Made by a program: the position numbers and the translations under genes
Notes under the pieces: generated by a model
What the model was told of the DNA's origin: nothing
Database searches by the model: none
What the model saw: only the letters and a program-made list of their open reading frames with translations
In this document: piece after piece, positions 1-10,030 of the stretch
Layout of the letters: the number at the start of each line of letters is the position of its first letter
Position numbering within the stretch: position 1 is the stretch's first letter
Origin: Brachionus koreanus
Taxonomy: Eukaryota; Rotifera; Eurotatoria; Ploima; Brachionidae
Length of the DNA: 64,000 bases
NCBI GenBank assembly: GCA_016987375.1
Contig: PJRA01000412.1
Coordinates: forward strand, 1,443,796 to 1,507,795
Direction: 5' to 3'

Positions 1-214
1 ACTACCACAGCACTGAATCCTCTATTCAAGGCCTCAGTAATAATATCTAAGCTTTCAAGCAAGTTTGTTACACAGGATTTACCAGGCATAAATCTATGTT
101 GATGAATAGAAAGAAATATGTGTTGCGATAAATTTCATCTACCATTTCATCTCTAATTAGCTTCTCAATTATTTTTATTAATATTGATAAAAGCGATATT
201 GGACTATCAATTTG
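1..214 (-). pseudogene. Non-LTR retrotransposon reverse transcriptase fragment
   Basis: Read on the minus strand this encodes a start-of-RT-domain signature: a SPISLLSILIKIIEK block, then after a one-base frameshift HQHRFMPGKSCVTNLLESL, followed by DIITEALNRGF. These correspond to the conserved RPxSL...KxxEK and QHGFxxGxSCxTNLLE blocks of jockey/CR1-type LINE polymerases. The frame break near position 110 and the lack of any longer ORF show it is dead. The catalytic YxDD region would lie beyond the left edge of the window. No 3' tail is seen with it. The family assignment is firm; the exact clade is not. Confidence 0.85.
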
Positions 215-290
215 AGTTTCCTGAATTAACAGATAAAAATCAATTACTTTTGGTGTTTATGAGTTGAAACAGAGCATCTCGTGCACACTT

Positions 291-545
291 GAACATATTT
301 ACAAAAACGAGGACTATGTATTTGAATATTTTGAAGAAGATTTAAATTTAATACGTGTTAATTGAGGATTTACATCTCAATCAAAGCAAAATAAATGGGT
401 GAAATACACTCTCCAGTTAAAACAGGAACCAATTTTAAGCCAGTATTGTGACTGCAAGAGCAGATTAAGAGTCTTCGGAGCTTTTGCACATGTAAATAGT
501 GTGTTGTGGTACATGGGCGTTGAAAAACATAAACCTAGACAGTAA
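291..545 (+). pseudogene. SWIM-type zinc-finger fragment, transposon-derived
   Basis: One plus-strand frame, broken by a TGA near 363, reads through to a segment YCDCKSRLRVFGAFAHVNSV followed by LWYMGVEKH. This is the shape of SWIM zinc fingers (CxC...CxH) found in animal transposase-associated proteins, where the usual form is CxCxxGxRxxGCCxHxxxVxWYLG. The third Cys is replaced (GAFAH instead of GCCAH), so zinc binding would be lost. Together with the internal stop this argues for a decayed element. It abuts the antisense LINE piece, suggesting nested transposon debris. Confidence 0.6.
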
Positions 546-983
546 GATAAAAAGAGAATGAATCTACTGTTTAAGATTATTTTGAACTGTTAAGAATAAA
601 TTAGAAGAAGAAGATTTACTAATATTAAACAATGAATATATTTAAAATAAAAGTATGCTCTTTATTAAAACTCGAATAAAATATGCTATTAAAAGTCTTT
701 TTTTTGATACCTTTTGAATATTTTTTAATAAAATAAAATGCTAATAAAAATTATCAGAATGGTATCAGAATGGCCGGTATGGTACCCAATGATAGCATAT
801 TATCTCATAACTTTATAACACTCCTTTATTATACAATTAAATTGACTCTCTACCTTCTTCTACTTATTTGATTTTATGATTTTCAGTAATTAAATTTTAA
901 AATTTATTATAAAAAATTTAATTAAACATAATTTTAATTTAGTTTAAATTTTGAAAACATTATAATTTAGTTTTCGAAAAAAT
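546..983. other. AT-rich intergenic stretch
   Basis: No ORF or repeat is recognised between the SWIM fossil and the 3' end of the aminopeptidase gene. It is dominated by A/T runs, and an AATAAA-rich stretch around 650-735 could serve as polyadenylation signals on either strand. Confidence 0.5.
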
Positions 984-2861
984 CTAAAGAGGTTGAGTTT
1001 GCTCTTGGAGCCATTTATATGCATCATTTTTATTTTGATTTAGGAGCTGTTGTCCGACTATTTTAAAGCATCGTTGGTGATAATCATTGAACCAATTCAA
1101 TTCTTCAACATCTAATAAATCTTTAATTACAAGGTCTTTTTGAATAGGAACCAATGTCAGAGGCTCAAATGTAATAAAGTCCACATTCGAAGCATATTTG
1201 TATTTTGTATTTGCTTTTACGGTTAAATTGCAATTTTCTATTCTAATGCCAAAATTTTCGTTTTCATAATAACCAGGCTCATCAGTAATGATCATGTTTT
1301 CATTCACAAATATATCGACTCCTTTTCTATTGGCAATTACAGGAACTTCATGGACATTTAGAAGGGCTCCGACGCCATGGCCTGTACCATGTCTATAATC
1401 TAGGCCTGCTTCCCATAAGGCTTGGCGAGCAAATGAGTCTAAATGCTCCGGTCGAGTGCCATTGGGAAAAACTCTCATGGCTAATTGAATATGTCCTTTT
1501 AAAACTCTTGTGAAGCATTCTTTTTGATATTGTGAACAAGTCGAAATATCTCCTAAATAAAGTGTTCTGGTTACATCAGTGGTTCCCATGTCAAAATAGT
1601 GAGCACCTGAGTCAATTAATAGAAAATTGTTTTTCTCAATTTTTTTGTTATTTTCATCCAATTTCGGCTTGTAGTGAATAATAGCTCCATTTGATCCAAA
1701 TCCGCATATTGTCTCAAAGCTACATGCAAAAAATCCTTCTTGTTCGCTTCGTTTTTTGTCTAAATATTGTGCCAAATCATGTTCATTTAGAATTTTTTCA
1801 TCAATTAAACATTTTCCTTTGAAACTAGAATCAACTTCATATAAAAATTGGGTTAAAACGACCGAGTCTCTGATATGAATTTTTTTAGCTGCATCGATTT
1901 CCGATTTATTTTTGATACACTTAAGTCTAGCTATAATTGACAGATCTTCTATAATTAATTCACTAGGCGTTAAAGAGTAAATAAAATGGTTGGATGTTGA
2001 CGGTAAAAGAACTCGATTATTTTCCTTTACTAATTCATTAACATAGGTTTCAAAAAAAGAATAGAAATTTTCATACTCTAAAAATTCAAAATTTTTGTCT
2101 TGTTCTCTAAGATAGCTTTTTAGGCTTTCATTTAAACGAGCTAGCTTAGTGAAAAGAATTATTTTCTCCAAGTCAATTATTAAATAAGAAAAAAAAACTG
2201 CTCCAAATGGAATATCATGTCCACGGATATTAAGCAACCAGGCTATTTCGTCCAGAGAAGTGATGACTGTGCAAAAAGCTGATTTCTTGCCCAATTCGGC
2301 TCGAATAATATCCAATTTTTGCTGTGTAGTAAAACCAGTATAACATGAGTTTATTTGCAAAAGTGGCTCATAACTAAGTATAGGTCGGTTTTCCCAAATT
2401 AAATCAACTAAATTTTGTTCTGTGCTAATTAAACTTAGTCCATGGCTGCCAAGTTTTTTGTCTAGATTAAAATACAAATCATGTTGATAAAGAGTAGCAT
2501 CGATGCCAACATTGCTGTTTTTTGGCAAATTAGCACATAGCCAGTCTGCCATTGTTGGAGTATCTGGCAAGCCGTCTTTCATAAGAACCCAATTTGAATC
2601 TAATTCTCGAGAGGCTTGTAGAAAGTATCGTCCATCTGTCCATAATAAAGCATTTTTATCAGTAACCAAAGCCGTTCCAGCACTGCCGCTAAAGTTGGAT
2701 ATGAAATTGCGTCGTTTGTCTTTGGGCGATAAATACTCACTGTTATGAGCATCTGTTGAAGGTATTATGTATGCGCTTAGTTCATTTCCATTAAGTAATT
2801 TGGAATCTTTCATTAAAGATCGAAGACGATTGAGAAACTTGGTCGTGTCTCTACTCGACAT
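984..2861 (-). CDS. XPNPEP1: Xaa-Pro aminopeptidase (XPNPEP1 type)
   Basis: A 625-residue uninterrupted ORF matching cytosolic aminopeptidase P, which removes the N-terminal residue from peptides with proline at position 2. The N-terminal creatinase-like domains (YIIPSTDAHNSEYL, LWTDGRYFLQA) are followed by the C-terminal pita-bread metallopeptidase fold. Dimetal ligands are visible in order: Asp417 (LLIDSGAHYFD), Asp429 (TTDVTRT), His495 (HGTGHGVG), Glu528 (TDEPGYY) and Glu542 (GIRIENC), equivalent to the D, D, H, E, E set of the family. Length equals the human enzyme. There is no signal peptide or membrane anchor, which favours XPNPEP1 over the secreted XPNPEP2. The gene appears intronless in its coding part. 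The start ATG gives the usual family N-terminus (TTKFLNRLRSLM). Confidence 0.95.
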   Translation of the reverse strand: MSSRDTTKFLNRLRSLMKDSKLLNGNELSAYIIPSTDAHNSEYLSPKDKRRNFISNFSGSAGTALVTDKNALLWTDGRYFLQASRELDSNWVLMKDGLPDTPTMADWLCANLPKNSNVGIDATLYQHDLYFNLDKKLGSHGLSLISTEQNLVDLIWENRPILSYEPLLQINSCYTGFTTQQKLDIIRAELGKKSAFCTVITSLDEIAWLLNIRGHDIPFGAVFFSYLIIDLEKIILFTKLARLNESLKSYLREQDKNFEFLEYENFYSFFETYVNELVKENNRVLLPSTSNHFIYSLTPSELIIEDLSIIARLKCIKNKSEIDAAKKIHIRDSVVLTQFLYEVDSSFKGKCLIDEKILNEHDLAQYLDKKRSEQEGFFACSFETICGFGSNGAIIHYKPKLDENNKKIEKNNFLLIDSGAHYFDMGTTDVTRTLYLGDISTCSQYQKECFTRVLKGHIQLAMRVFPNGTRPEHLDSFARQALWEAGLDYRHGTGHGVGALLNVHEVPVIANRKGVDIFVNENMIITDEPGYYENENFGIRIENCNLTVKANTKYKYASNVDFITFEPLTLVPIQKDLVIKDLLDVEELNWFNDYHQRCFKIVGQQLLNQNKNDAYKWLQEQTQPL

Positions 2862-3755
2862 TTCGATAAATTTTCAAATCTAAGTTTAACAAAAATAGAA
2901 ACATTTTCATATGACTCTTTTTTTATTAGATGTTAATTCTTGATTATGTTTGATTAGAGAATTTTTTATTACATTTCAAAAATTGGCTCGCCATTTAATT
3001 CAAACTTAAGTTGGCTAGTTAAATGTTAAATTTTCTATGGCCTATTTGTTCATTTATACAGAAATTCTGAGCAAAAAAAAAATTAATTTAGATGAGAAAT
3101 TTTAGATTAAAGGTAAAAAATTAAAAATGTCTTTTTAAAATATTTTTGTTATCAAAAATGAAAAAAATAAAAATTATAATAATGAAAATGTTCAAATGAA
3201 TACTCACTGAAAAATTAATTTAGATATAGCCTTTTTGAATATTTGAAACTTTTTTAAATCTACAATTAGATTTAACTAAACTTTTTTTTTTCAAATGTTT
3301 TTGTATAATTCCAATCACCTTCGATGCTAATGCACAATCTCTTTGTCGAAACAAAATTCTATGTAATTGGATCAGAATTATCTGCACGCAAAAAAAAAAA
3401 CTATAGGAAAAATTTGTTTTTGGAACAGTTTTTTAACTAATCTTGCTGGATAGCAGAATATTGTCTTGTTAAAATTGGAAAACCTGAAAACTCTTAACAT
3501 AAATTCTTGATATATCAAGATATCCATGAATATTAGAAAAATTATTTATGTAAAAAATTTTAATTTTTGAAAAAAAAATATCTAAAATATAATATTACCG
3601 TATTCTCTCGTTCGATTATGCTGCACCAAAAGGAAAGACACGCTTTTGGGCCATGCACCAAAGTACACCTCGCCCATGCTATAAAATTGTTAACTTTGAT
3701 CGCATGTTCTAAATATTAGGTCCGCATTAAACACTGAAAACTTTAGTATTATGGG
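2862..3755. other. Intergenic region with a GC-richer patch
   Basis: The aminopeptidase promoter should lie just above 2861 on the minus strand, but no clear TATA or initiator can be singled out in this AT background. A less AT-rich patch at about 3600-3700 does not translate to anything recognised and may be the decayed upstream exon of the oxidase fragment that follows. Confidence 0.4.
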
Positions 3756-4001
3756 TTAGATAAAATTTTTGGAAATCGACCTAATCCGTTGGAGATTTTA
3801 GGAAGCAAGGCAATAGACGAACCGCATTTGTTTTTAAGCAATATGGTATTGAAAGCTTTAATGCATGCAATTGCAGCGTGCCTAGATAGAGGCGTGACTG
3901 GTCTTTTTTGTCTTGATTTGCCTGCTAAGTATGATTGTGTTCAAGAAACATGTTTGATCATTCCTCGAAAATTTAAATTTAATTTAACAAGCAATTATTA
4001 A
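3756..4001 (+). pseudogene. Xanthine dehydrogenase/aldehyde oxidase C-terminal fragment
   Basis: After a possible splice acceptor near 3750 the frame encodes YGLDKIFGNRPNPLEIL, then GSKAIDEPHLFLSNMVLKA, then LFCLDLPAKYDCVQETC, ending at TAA. This parallels the last part of the molybdenum-binding domain of XDH/AOX proteins (SKAVGEPPLFLAxSIFFAIKDAI ... FRLDSPATPExIRNAC). The glutamate equivalent to the catalytic Glu of the GEP motif is kept, although Gly is Asp here. Nothing else of the roughly 1300-residue family is present within several kb, and the usual ending after the NAC segment is replaced. A truncated duplicate or decayed gene is the simplest reading; a terminal exon of a gene with a very long intron is less likely. 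Confidence 0.6.
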
Positions 4002-6402
4002 TTAAAATAAAAACATGCAATTATTATTTAGTGATTTTAACTAAGATTTCAAACTTTTTCTGATTTTTTTGAAGCTTATTGTAGATTGTCAGTTAATTAA
4101 AAAAAGAAATAATTGGTAATAGATTTTTTGAATAATAAACTCAATTTCTTTTAGAAAAAAAAAGCGTAGTTTAAATAATAATTTAATTTCAACACCACAA
4201 ACACGAAAAAAAATATTAATCTCTTTTTTTCCAATAATTTATTTTTAAAAGTTTTAAATAAATACAACAATATTTTTTTTCATTTTAAAATTTTGCTTTT
4301 GTTGAATTATATTTGTATAGTAAAAATATAATTTTTCAAGGCTGTTTTAGATAAAAATTTATATTTTACGACAAAAATTATACAGCGTAGAATAGATTTG
4401 CTTCACATTAGTAGGAAAAAGATGGATAATTTTTTATTTTTTTGTTTTTAAATTTCAATTTAAAATAAAAATCTAATGGTTAAAAAATATAATATAAATT
4501 TAAATTCAAAATTTTATTTTTAAAAAAGAAATTTTCAGTTTTTCAAAAATAATTTAAAAATTAAAGTTTTTTAATTTCTAAACCTTTCGTTTTTTATTTT
4601 ACTATTTTCGAAATTTATAAATTTTTAGATATTGATCTAAAGTAGCATTTTCTTTATTGCTAACTGGGTTAATGCATTAAAGAAAATTGACACAATGTAA
4701 ATTTTTGAAAAAAAAAACAAATAAAATTTTTAGTTTGAAATTAAATTTTTTCTAAGTGTCTAGATTTCATTCTGTAAAATATATAAGCTAATACAAAGTC
4801 TCTCTAATACAAAATAAGTCTGTCAAAAAGCCCTTAAAGTCTGCGTAATACTAAACACATTGAGAAATTATGTGTTAAAACCAAAAAAAGACGTTTTACT
4901 TGAATGTTAATATTTTTCTATTTTTTTTAGTAAATAAAAATATTTTGTGGTATTTTTTCAATTAATCTGTATCATACCAAAGCTTCTTTAGATTTTATTG
5001 ATTAATAAAAATTGATGAAAAAAAGTTTTTTTAACCAAGGTTAGATCTATAAGGGTTTATTAGATTTTTTAAAATAAAATTGACAAAGCTTTGATTTATA
5101 AAATTTAAAGACCAAATAAAGAAATAGATTAGTCGATTTTTTTCTATTAATAAAAAAATTTTTTTGGAAATAAAAAAATAGTAAGAAAATGGAACATACA
5201 ATATGCAGTTTATGATATAAACAAAAAATTATTTTTTAAAAAGGACTTGAAAAATCATTTAAGTTTTCTTAATTTTTTTAAAATAATACAGTCTCAGATT
5301 ACAATTAAAGTGAAATTATTTTTAAAATTTTTTCATTAATTGCTATGAATTTTTATCTTAAATTTCCTGGTTTTTTATTTAAATTTCACTTTTTTTCTTT
5401 ACGAATTAAAAAATAATATCAAGAATATTTACCAGGCATATTTCAAGGTCGTGTGTCAATCACGCTCATCAGATTATTATTTGAATCACGCAATTTTAAG
5501 AAGATAAATATTAACTTTAATAATAAAACAACTAGATGCTATTAATTTTGGAAAAAGCATTAGTTTTTTTTTTAAGTCAGTCTAGAAATTTACCGGTTGT
5601 TTTTTTTTATTTTGACTTTTGATTTCAAAACGTCAAATAAAATAAATTAATTCAACAAAATTTCATAATTCTTTAAAATATTTATGTCTTGAACTAAATT
5701 TTTTGGTCGTGAAATTATTTATATATATTAGTCAATTAATATTTGTGATTTTTTAAAAATAATTTTAAAGTAAAATCAATTTTTTTTTTATTTAAAAATA
5801 TCAATATTTAGTAATTCAAAATAAGGAAGTTAGGTTTTTTTTATTAATTTCATTCAAAAATTAGAAATTTTTATTTTTTAAATGTTTTATTTGTTCGGAA
5901 GTGACTATTAATTATAAACAGCAAGAAATCACTTTTCTTTGAAAAAAAAACCTCTTAAATAAATAAAATTATGTAACTTCATTTTTAAAAAAAAAGGAAA
6001 ATTATCGAATTATCGGCAACCAGAAATGGGTATTATATTTTTAAATTTCAAAAACGAAAGTAATTAATTTCTATTTAATCGTCAAGTCACAAAGAAAACA
6101 CAAAAAAAGCTTCTGTTTTGTTACATTTTATTTTATATTTTATTTTTTCTTTAGGAATTTTTCAATTTTTCATTGTATATACATGTAATTCTTAGTTTAT
6201 TTAGTTAGATTTTAAGGAAAAAAAAATATTTCTTAGTTAAAAAAGTCAAAAATGAAATTTGAAAAGAAAGAGCTAGAATTATATTTAGACGTCTTCAAAA
6301 AGTCTTTTGGAAATTTTCAGAAATATAAACCAAATTAAATTTATAAAAATACAAAAATAAAAAATACTAAAAATTTTTATATTAAGATTAAAATTTTTGA
6401 AA
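4002..6402. other. AT-rich gene desert
   Basis: About 2.4 kb of A/T homopolymer-rich sequence with stops in all frames. The only more complex patch is 5430-5500. No gene, RNA gene or repeat family is recognised. Confidence 0.5.
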
Positions 6403-6893
6403 ATGACAAATCAAGATTATTACGAAAGTTTGCGTCTTATTGGCGAATTTTTGATTGAGAATAAATCAAAAACAGAATATGTCCTGAATTGTTTCTATCA
6501 ACAAGACGTATGAATTCTTTGTTTAAGATTTTTTTTCTTATATAATTTTTTTAGACTTATGATGTTGAAGAAATGTACAAAGCAGAAGGCAGCTTTTCAC
6601 AAGCGCAACAATTTGAATTGAGAATGCAGTCCAAAAAAGAACAAGTACATCAGATCAAAAAAGAGCTGAGTAACTTTAAAAACGATAAATTCAAGACCAA
6701 GGTGGCTGAATTTATTTATTGGATAAATTTTGTACTCGATTCATCGAAAGTTTTCTCGCAAAGCTTTCCAACTGATTTGAAAAATTATTTGACCAAGGTA
6801 AAGCGATATGAAAATGACGTAATTGTAATGGCCGAAGATGTGAATAGAAAATTTAAGCATTTATCAGTAACTCGTGGCTTGCCACAACCATAA
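6403..6893 (+). CDS. Small two-exon gene, unknown function (147 aa)
   Basis: Exon 1 is 6403-6507 and exon 2 is 6555-6893, joined across a 47-bp GT-AG intron in phase 0. The predicted protein has 147 residues, starts MTNQDYYESLRLIGEF and ends RGLPQP. It is rich in charged, alpha-helical sequence with no signal peptide or membrane segment. The region QSKKEQVHQIKKELSNFKND looks like an amphipathic helix or short coiled coil, followed by helices around FIYWINFVLDSSKVF and VKRYENDVIVMAEDVN. I do not recognise the family; a small cytosolic helical-bundle subunit of a larger complex is the most that can be inferred. Codon use is better balanced than the surrounding noise and the intron phase is consistent, so I believe the gene is real. 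Confidence 0.7.
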
Positions 6894-7753
6894 TATTAAA
6901 TCAAAAAAATAGTTTAATCATTTTTGAGTATTATGTATTATGTTTAACCCTTAAATATTGTGATTTATTTAATTGTCAATAATTTTTAAACCTTTTACTA
7001 TAATATTGATAAAATTCATGTTGTTAAATGAATTTCAATACTACTAAAAGTTATCATTTTTTGTTTAAAGATATTTTTTTTAAAGAATGCTTTCAACTTG
7101 TAATAAAATTATCTTAAATAAACTTTTGTCAATTTTTTTTTAATTCAGCCAGAGTCATTTAATAATAGAATTTATAAGATATATGATATAAGTTATAGAA
7201 TTTATATATTTTGGATTTACTTTTTATTTACGTTTAATTTATCGTTATAACTTTTTTTGAAATTTTTATGAGAAATCAGCTGTGCTTTCTAGTGTTAATA
7301 AAAGTGAAATAAAAATCAGGATTTTGACACAATTTTCAAATTGTTGCAAAATCAATTTATTGTAAAGGTTACAATTTTTAGTGGCACAAAGTCTAGTTTT
7401 CTATTTGTTTTTAAAAAATTAATTCAAATGTGATTTTAATTGATTTTATTTCGAATAAATAATTTATATTTTTTTAATATTAATGACTTTAAATTAGTAA
7501 TTGCTTTTTATTTAAGTTTTAACTTAAATAAAAACTAGTTTTTTTGAGTAAACTTGACAGATATTAAAAAAATAATGTTTAAATTAAAAATTAAAATATT
7601 TTACGTAAATTTTATTTTTTAATTATTTATATTGGAAAATAATTATTGGAGTAGCAAATATATTTTTTATTAGTAGAATAAGAAAAAAAGATAAAGTGTG
7701 AAAAAAGGATAAAAAAATATATAAACAACCAATTTATCAATTAAATATGTTTG
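6894..7753. other. Intergenic region with a lone piggyBac-like MITE end
   Basis: Mostly A/T-rich sequence without ORFs. At 7285-7298 the sequence ends TTTCTAGTGTTAA, which matches the right terminus of the TTAA-flanked MITE family found complete at 14183 and 52842. No matching left end is seen upstream, so this is probably a truncated copy or chance. Confidence 0.4.
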
Positions 7754-8071
7754 TTATTTACTATTTGAATCAGCTTTACGTGGCCGTCCTCTACCTCTTT
7801 TTTGAACTGATTGAGTTGAGTTGACATTAACGGCTTGTAAAATTAACAAGTTGTTTGATTCTGACTGAATTGTTTGAGATACCGTTGTAATTTGAGAATC
7901 TGTTTGATATGAAGAAGTTGGAAGTGAAAAAAATTGTTGATTGATTGAACCCATTGAATTTCGTTCGAGTTCTGGTAATGCTTTCTTTCTGAGACCTTTC
8001 TCACAAAATCTCTTAATGGTAGACGATCTCTTAATGTCGCTTTCGTTTTGATTGTATTGTTTTAGAATTTA
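7754..8071 (-). CDS. AT-hook ORF of uncertain status
   Basis: A minus-strand frame is open from about 8071 to the stop at 7754. It begins ILKQYNQNESDIKRSS, has a basic stretch (CEKGLRKKALPELERN), then a Ser/Thr/Gln-rich linker, and ends with a typical AT-hook, KRGRGRPRKA, that would bind the minor groove of AT DNA. A stop sits immediately upstream of the open stretch and no convincing acceptor is seen, so this may be the last exon of a gene or the tail of a transposon-encoded protein. It lies among transposon remnants, which favours the second. No function is claimed beyond the AT-hook motif. Confidence 0.35.
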
Positions 8072-8339
8072 AAATTTTTTCTTTGGTTTTAATTGGGATA
8101 TTGGATGTGTCTATCTGATCATTGTGCTTAATACTTTGAATATAAAGAGTAACGTTGAATTAAAAAATTGCTACCTAACTATTTCTTCTTTTTTCCCTGA
8201 ACAATCAAACATTTAAAAAAATGTATCTGTAACTAAATTTTATCCGTAACTTTAATTTTAATTTTAATTTACCTATATTTTAAAAAATTTTATTTTATTT
8301 TAATTACACTTCTACTTATTTATTTTTTTATTTTTTTTT

Positions 8340-8386
8340 CTGAAGGAGCTATAGCTCGGTACAGAAATTACAAATAAATAAATAAT
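8340..8386 (+). mobile_element. LINE 3' terminus with stem-loop and AAATAAATAAAT tail
   Basis: The segment CTGAAGGAGCTATAGCTCGG followed by TACAG contains a GAGC-TATA-GCTC hairpin framed by CTG/CAG. It is followed by ACAAATAAATAAATAAT. The same arrangement closes the LINE at 14632-15204, so this is the 3' end of a second, almost completely 5'-truncated copy. The 5' limit of this copy cannot be fixed; T-rich sequence from about 8220 probably belongs to it. Confidence 0.7.
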
Positions 8387-8469
8387 AAAAAAAAATTTTC
8401 ATGTTTTTGTTTTTGTGATGGCACTTTTAAAGTAGTGCCAAATTTTATCACTCAACTCTAAACTTTCCA

Positions 8470-8869
8470 TGCTCTCAAATTCAGAACTTGTAAAACTTGC
8501 GTTTTTACCTAGAAAAACTCAGGATGTTTATGAGAAAATGTTAGATGAAATTAAAAAATCATATAAGTATACATCTAAAGTCAATTAGTACTGAATTGAA
8601 CTAGTATTCATCAATGCAGTGAAATTAGTTTTTCCAAGTACAACGTTGTTTCGATAATTTTTTCATTTCGTAAGTCAATGAAATCGAAAATTCTAGGTAT
8701 AACAGGAGATCCTAGAGAAAATAGAGCTAAGATAAAGTTTATAAATTTTCCAATGTTAGCATTTTTTTCTCCAGACGATGTTAAAGAAACATTTCAGGAT
8801 AATCGGGTCTTATCATTTTATAATTACTCTGAGAAAACACATGTTGGAGAAAGTAAATCAATGCGATGA
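8470..8869 (+). pseudogene. Mutator-like (MULE) transposase fragment
   Basis: Pieces of a MULE transposase occur in order on the plus strand, with frame shifts and stops between them: LVKLAFLPRKTQDVYEKML, then a segment around 8595-8670 reading FINAVKLVFPSTTLFR and FHF, then NFPMLAFFSPDDVKETFQD. In intact MULEs of this type these correspond to the (A)LLPNKTxxTYExxF block after the first catalytic Asp, the DFExAxINAVxxVFPxxxxxGCxFHF block, and the (R)MLPALAFVPxDDVxxAFE block. The order and spacing fit; the reading frame does not, so the element is dead. Confidence 0.7.
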
Positions 8870-8929
8870 TGAAAACAAATTAGAGTTTTACTTTGTTTTA
8901 CAATTTGAAAATTTACTACAAAAATTACT

Positions 8930-9214
8930 GTACAAAAAGGAAAAACTATATAATTTTTTTTCAAGTTGTACAAAAATGGTTCTGTAAACAGTATAATGCT
9001 GTAATAATTTGTACAAAAGAAACAACTGTGCAAAAACTGCGCAATTTAGTGCAAACTTTATCGAATCCTTTTTAAATGATGTGAATTTTGCAGAAAAATG
9101 AATAGCATTTGCAGAATTTAAAATTCGCTTGTACAAATTTGTTCAGCATTGTACTGTTACAGAACCATTTTTGTAAAACTTGAGAAAAAATTATATAGTT
9201 TTTCCTTTTTGTAC
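8930..9214. repeat. Fold-back MITE with arms of about 90 bp
   Basis: The left end GTACAAAAAGGAAAAACTAT and about 90 bp after it are repeated in inverted orientation at the right end (...ATAGTTTTTCCTTTTTGTAC). Shared inner blocks include CAAGTT, TACAAAAATGGTTCTGTAA, CAGTAnAATGCTG and AATTTGTACAA. The unpaired centre is about 100 bp. A target duplication is not clear. Apparent ORFs here on both strands are by-products of the palindrome. Confidence 0.8.
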
Positions 9215-9478
9215 TAAGATTTCACGTTACCATTGACCCTTTGTATTCCATTTGTTTTTGGAGTGTTTATAGTCGCTCATCAGATTCTTTATCCAATAAT
9301 TTTTGTGAAACTTTAAGTTTTTTCTTAATTAATGATACATTAAATATGCAAGCATCCCTTATGTTATTATTTATAATTTAATAAATAAACAAAATAAAAC
9401 TGAGAATAAAATTGTATAACTGAGTACTGGAATGAGTAAAAAGAAAAAGACACTTTTTGTCACATAAAGTCAGTTTTA

Positions 9479-9795
9479 TTAATTAAAAGAAAAATAAATA
9501 CAGTTCGAAAGCTGTCGAAATGGTTGAGAGCAGCTTGTATTTAATCCGCGTGTCCGATGCATAGTTGGAGATATGCACCCAGAGGGCGCGACTGCAGGAT
9601 TTTCGGCAGATGTCACGTAATGGATGAATAGTCTGTACGTTGAGCGGATGTAGTTGCCTAGGATGATCAAGGACATGAATTTGTGTTTTGCGTCCCTGTT
9701 GCTCGTGAAAAAGCGAAACCACTTCGCCCGAACACGTTTCCACAGCCCGATCACTAGTTGATTGCCCAGGTGTAAGTGAAAAATACGGGCTGTTT
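9479..9795 (-). pseudogene. Retroelement RNase H-like fragment (DIRS-type?)
   Basis: A block with clearly higher G+C than its surroundings. On the minus strand one frame reads HLHLGNQLVIGLWKRVRAKW, then NRDAKHKFMSLIILGNYIR, then FIHYVTSAENPAVAPSGC. The end resembles the RNase H tail of DIRS-like and related elements (H-x-P-S-A-E-N-P-A-D-A-P-S-R), and the start resembles the DN-xx-VVxxWxR block. Both the Asp of the usual ADAPSR and the following Arg are altered. The assignment rests on short motifs and is tentative. A chance ORF in a GC-rich fragment is the alternative. Confidence 0.4.
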
Positions 9796-9916
9796 TTTTT
9801 TTTTTAGTCTGTGTAAAAACTTAGCAATTGTCCAAAACATTATATGCTTTAGAAAATAATTAAAATCAAATTACACAGTTTTTGCCAAGACTGAATTTGG
9901 ATGATACAAACCTTGT

Positions 9917-10030
9917 TTTAGTTGATAAATTGCACCATGTTGCATTTACAAAACTTGCTTTTGACTTTTAAAAGAAAATTTATAAGAATTTTTAACATTT
10001 TGTTCTAAACTAAATTTCACATAACCATAT
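9917..10030 (-). repeat. Partial copy of the 31-kb/53-kb dispersed repeat
   Basis: Contains GCACCATGTTGCA, CTTGCTTTTGACTTTTAAAAG and the stretch ACATTTTGTTCTAAACTAAA followed by TTTCAC. These correspond in order and on the opposite strand to the element at 31058-31370, and also to 53067-53312. This copy is shorter and diverged. Confidence 0.55.

Noticed and set aside
2503..2748. Plus-strand ORF of 81 codons
   Set aside because: Lies wholly antisense to the aminopeptidase coding sequence and has no independent support.
5430..5500. Hammerhead-ribozyme-like core (CTGATGAG ... GAAA) on the minus strand
   Set aside because: The CTGATGA and GAAA words are spaced plausibly, but stem II leaves an unpaired ACCTT before GAAA and neither stem I nor stem III closes correctly at the cleavage site. 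CTGATGAG-like words near 9280 and 16490 lack GAAA at the required distance.
8824..9136. Overlapping ORFs on both strands
   Set aside because: They fall in or beside the fold-back MITE and mirror each other; a palindrome produces paired ORFs without coding meaning.
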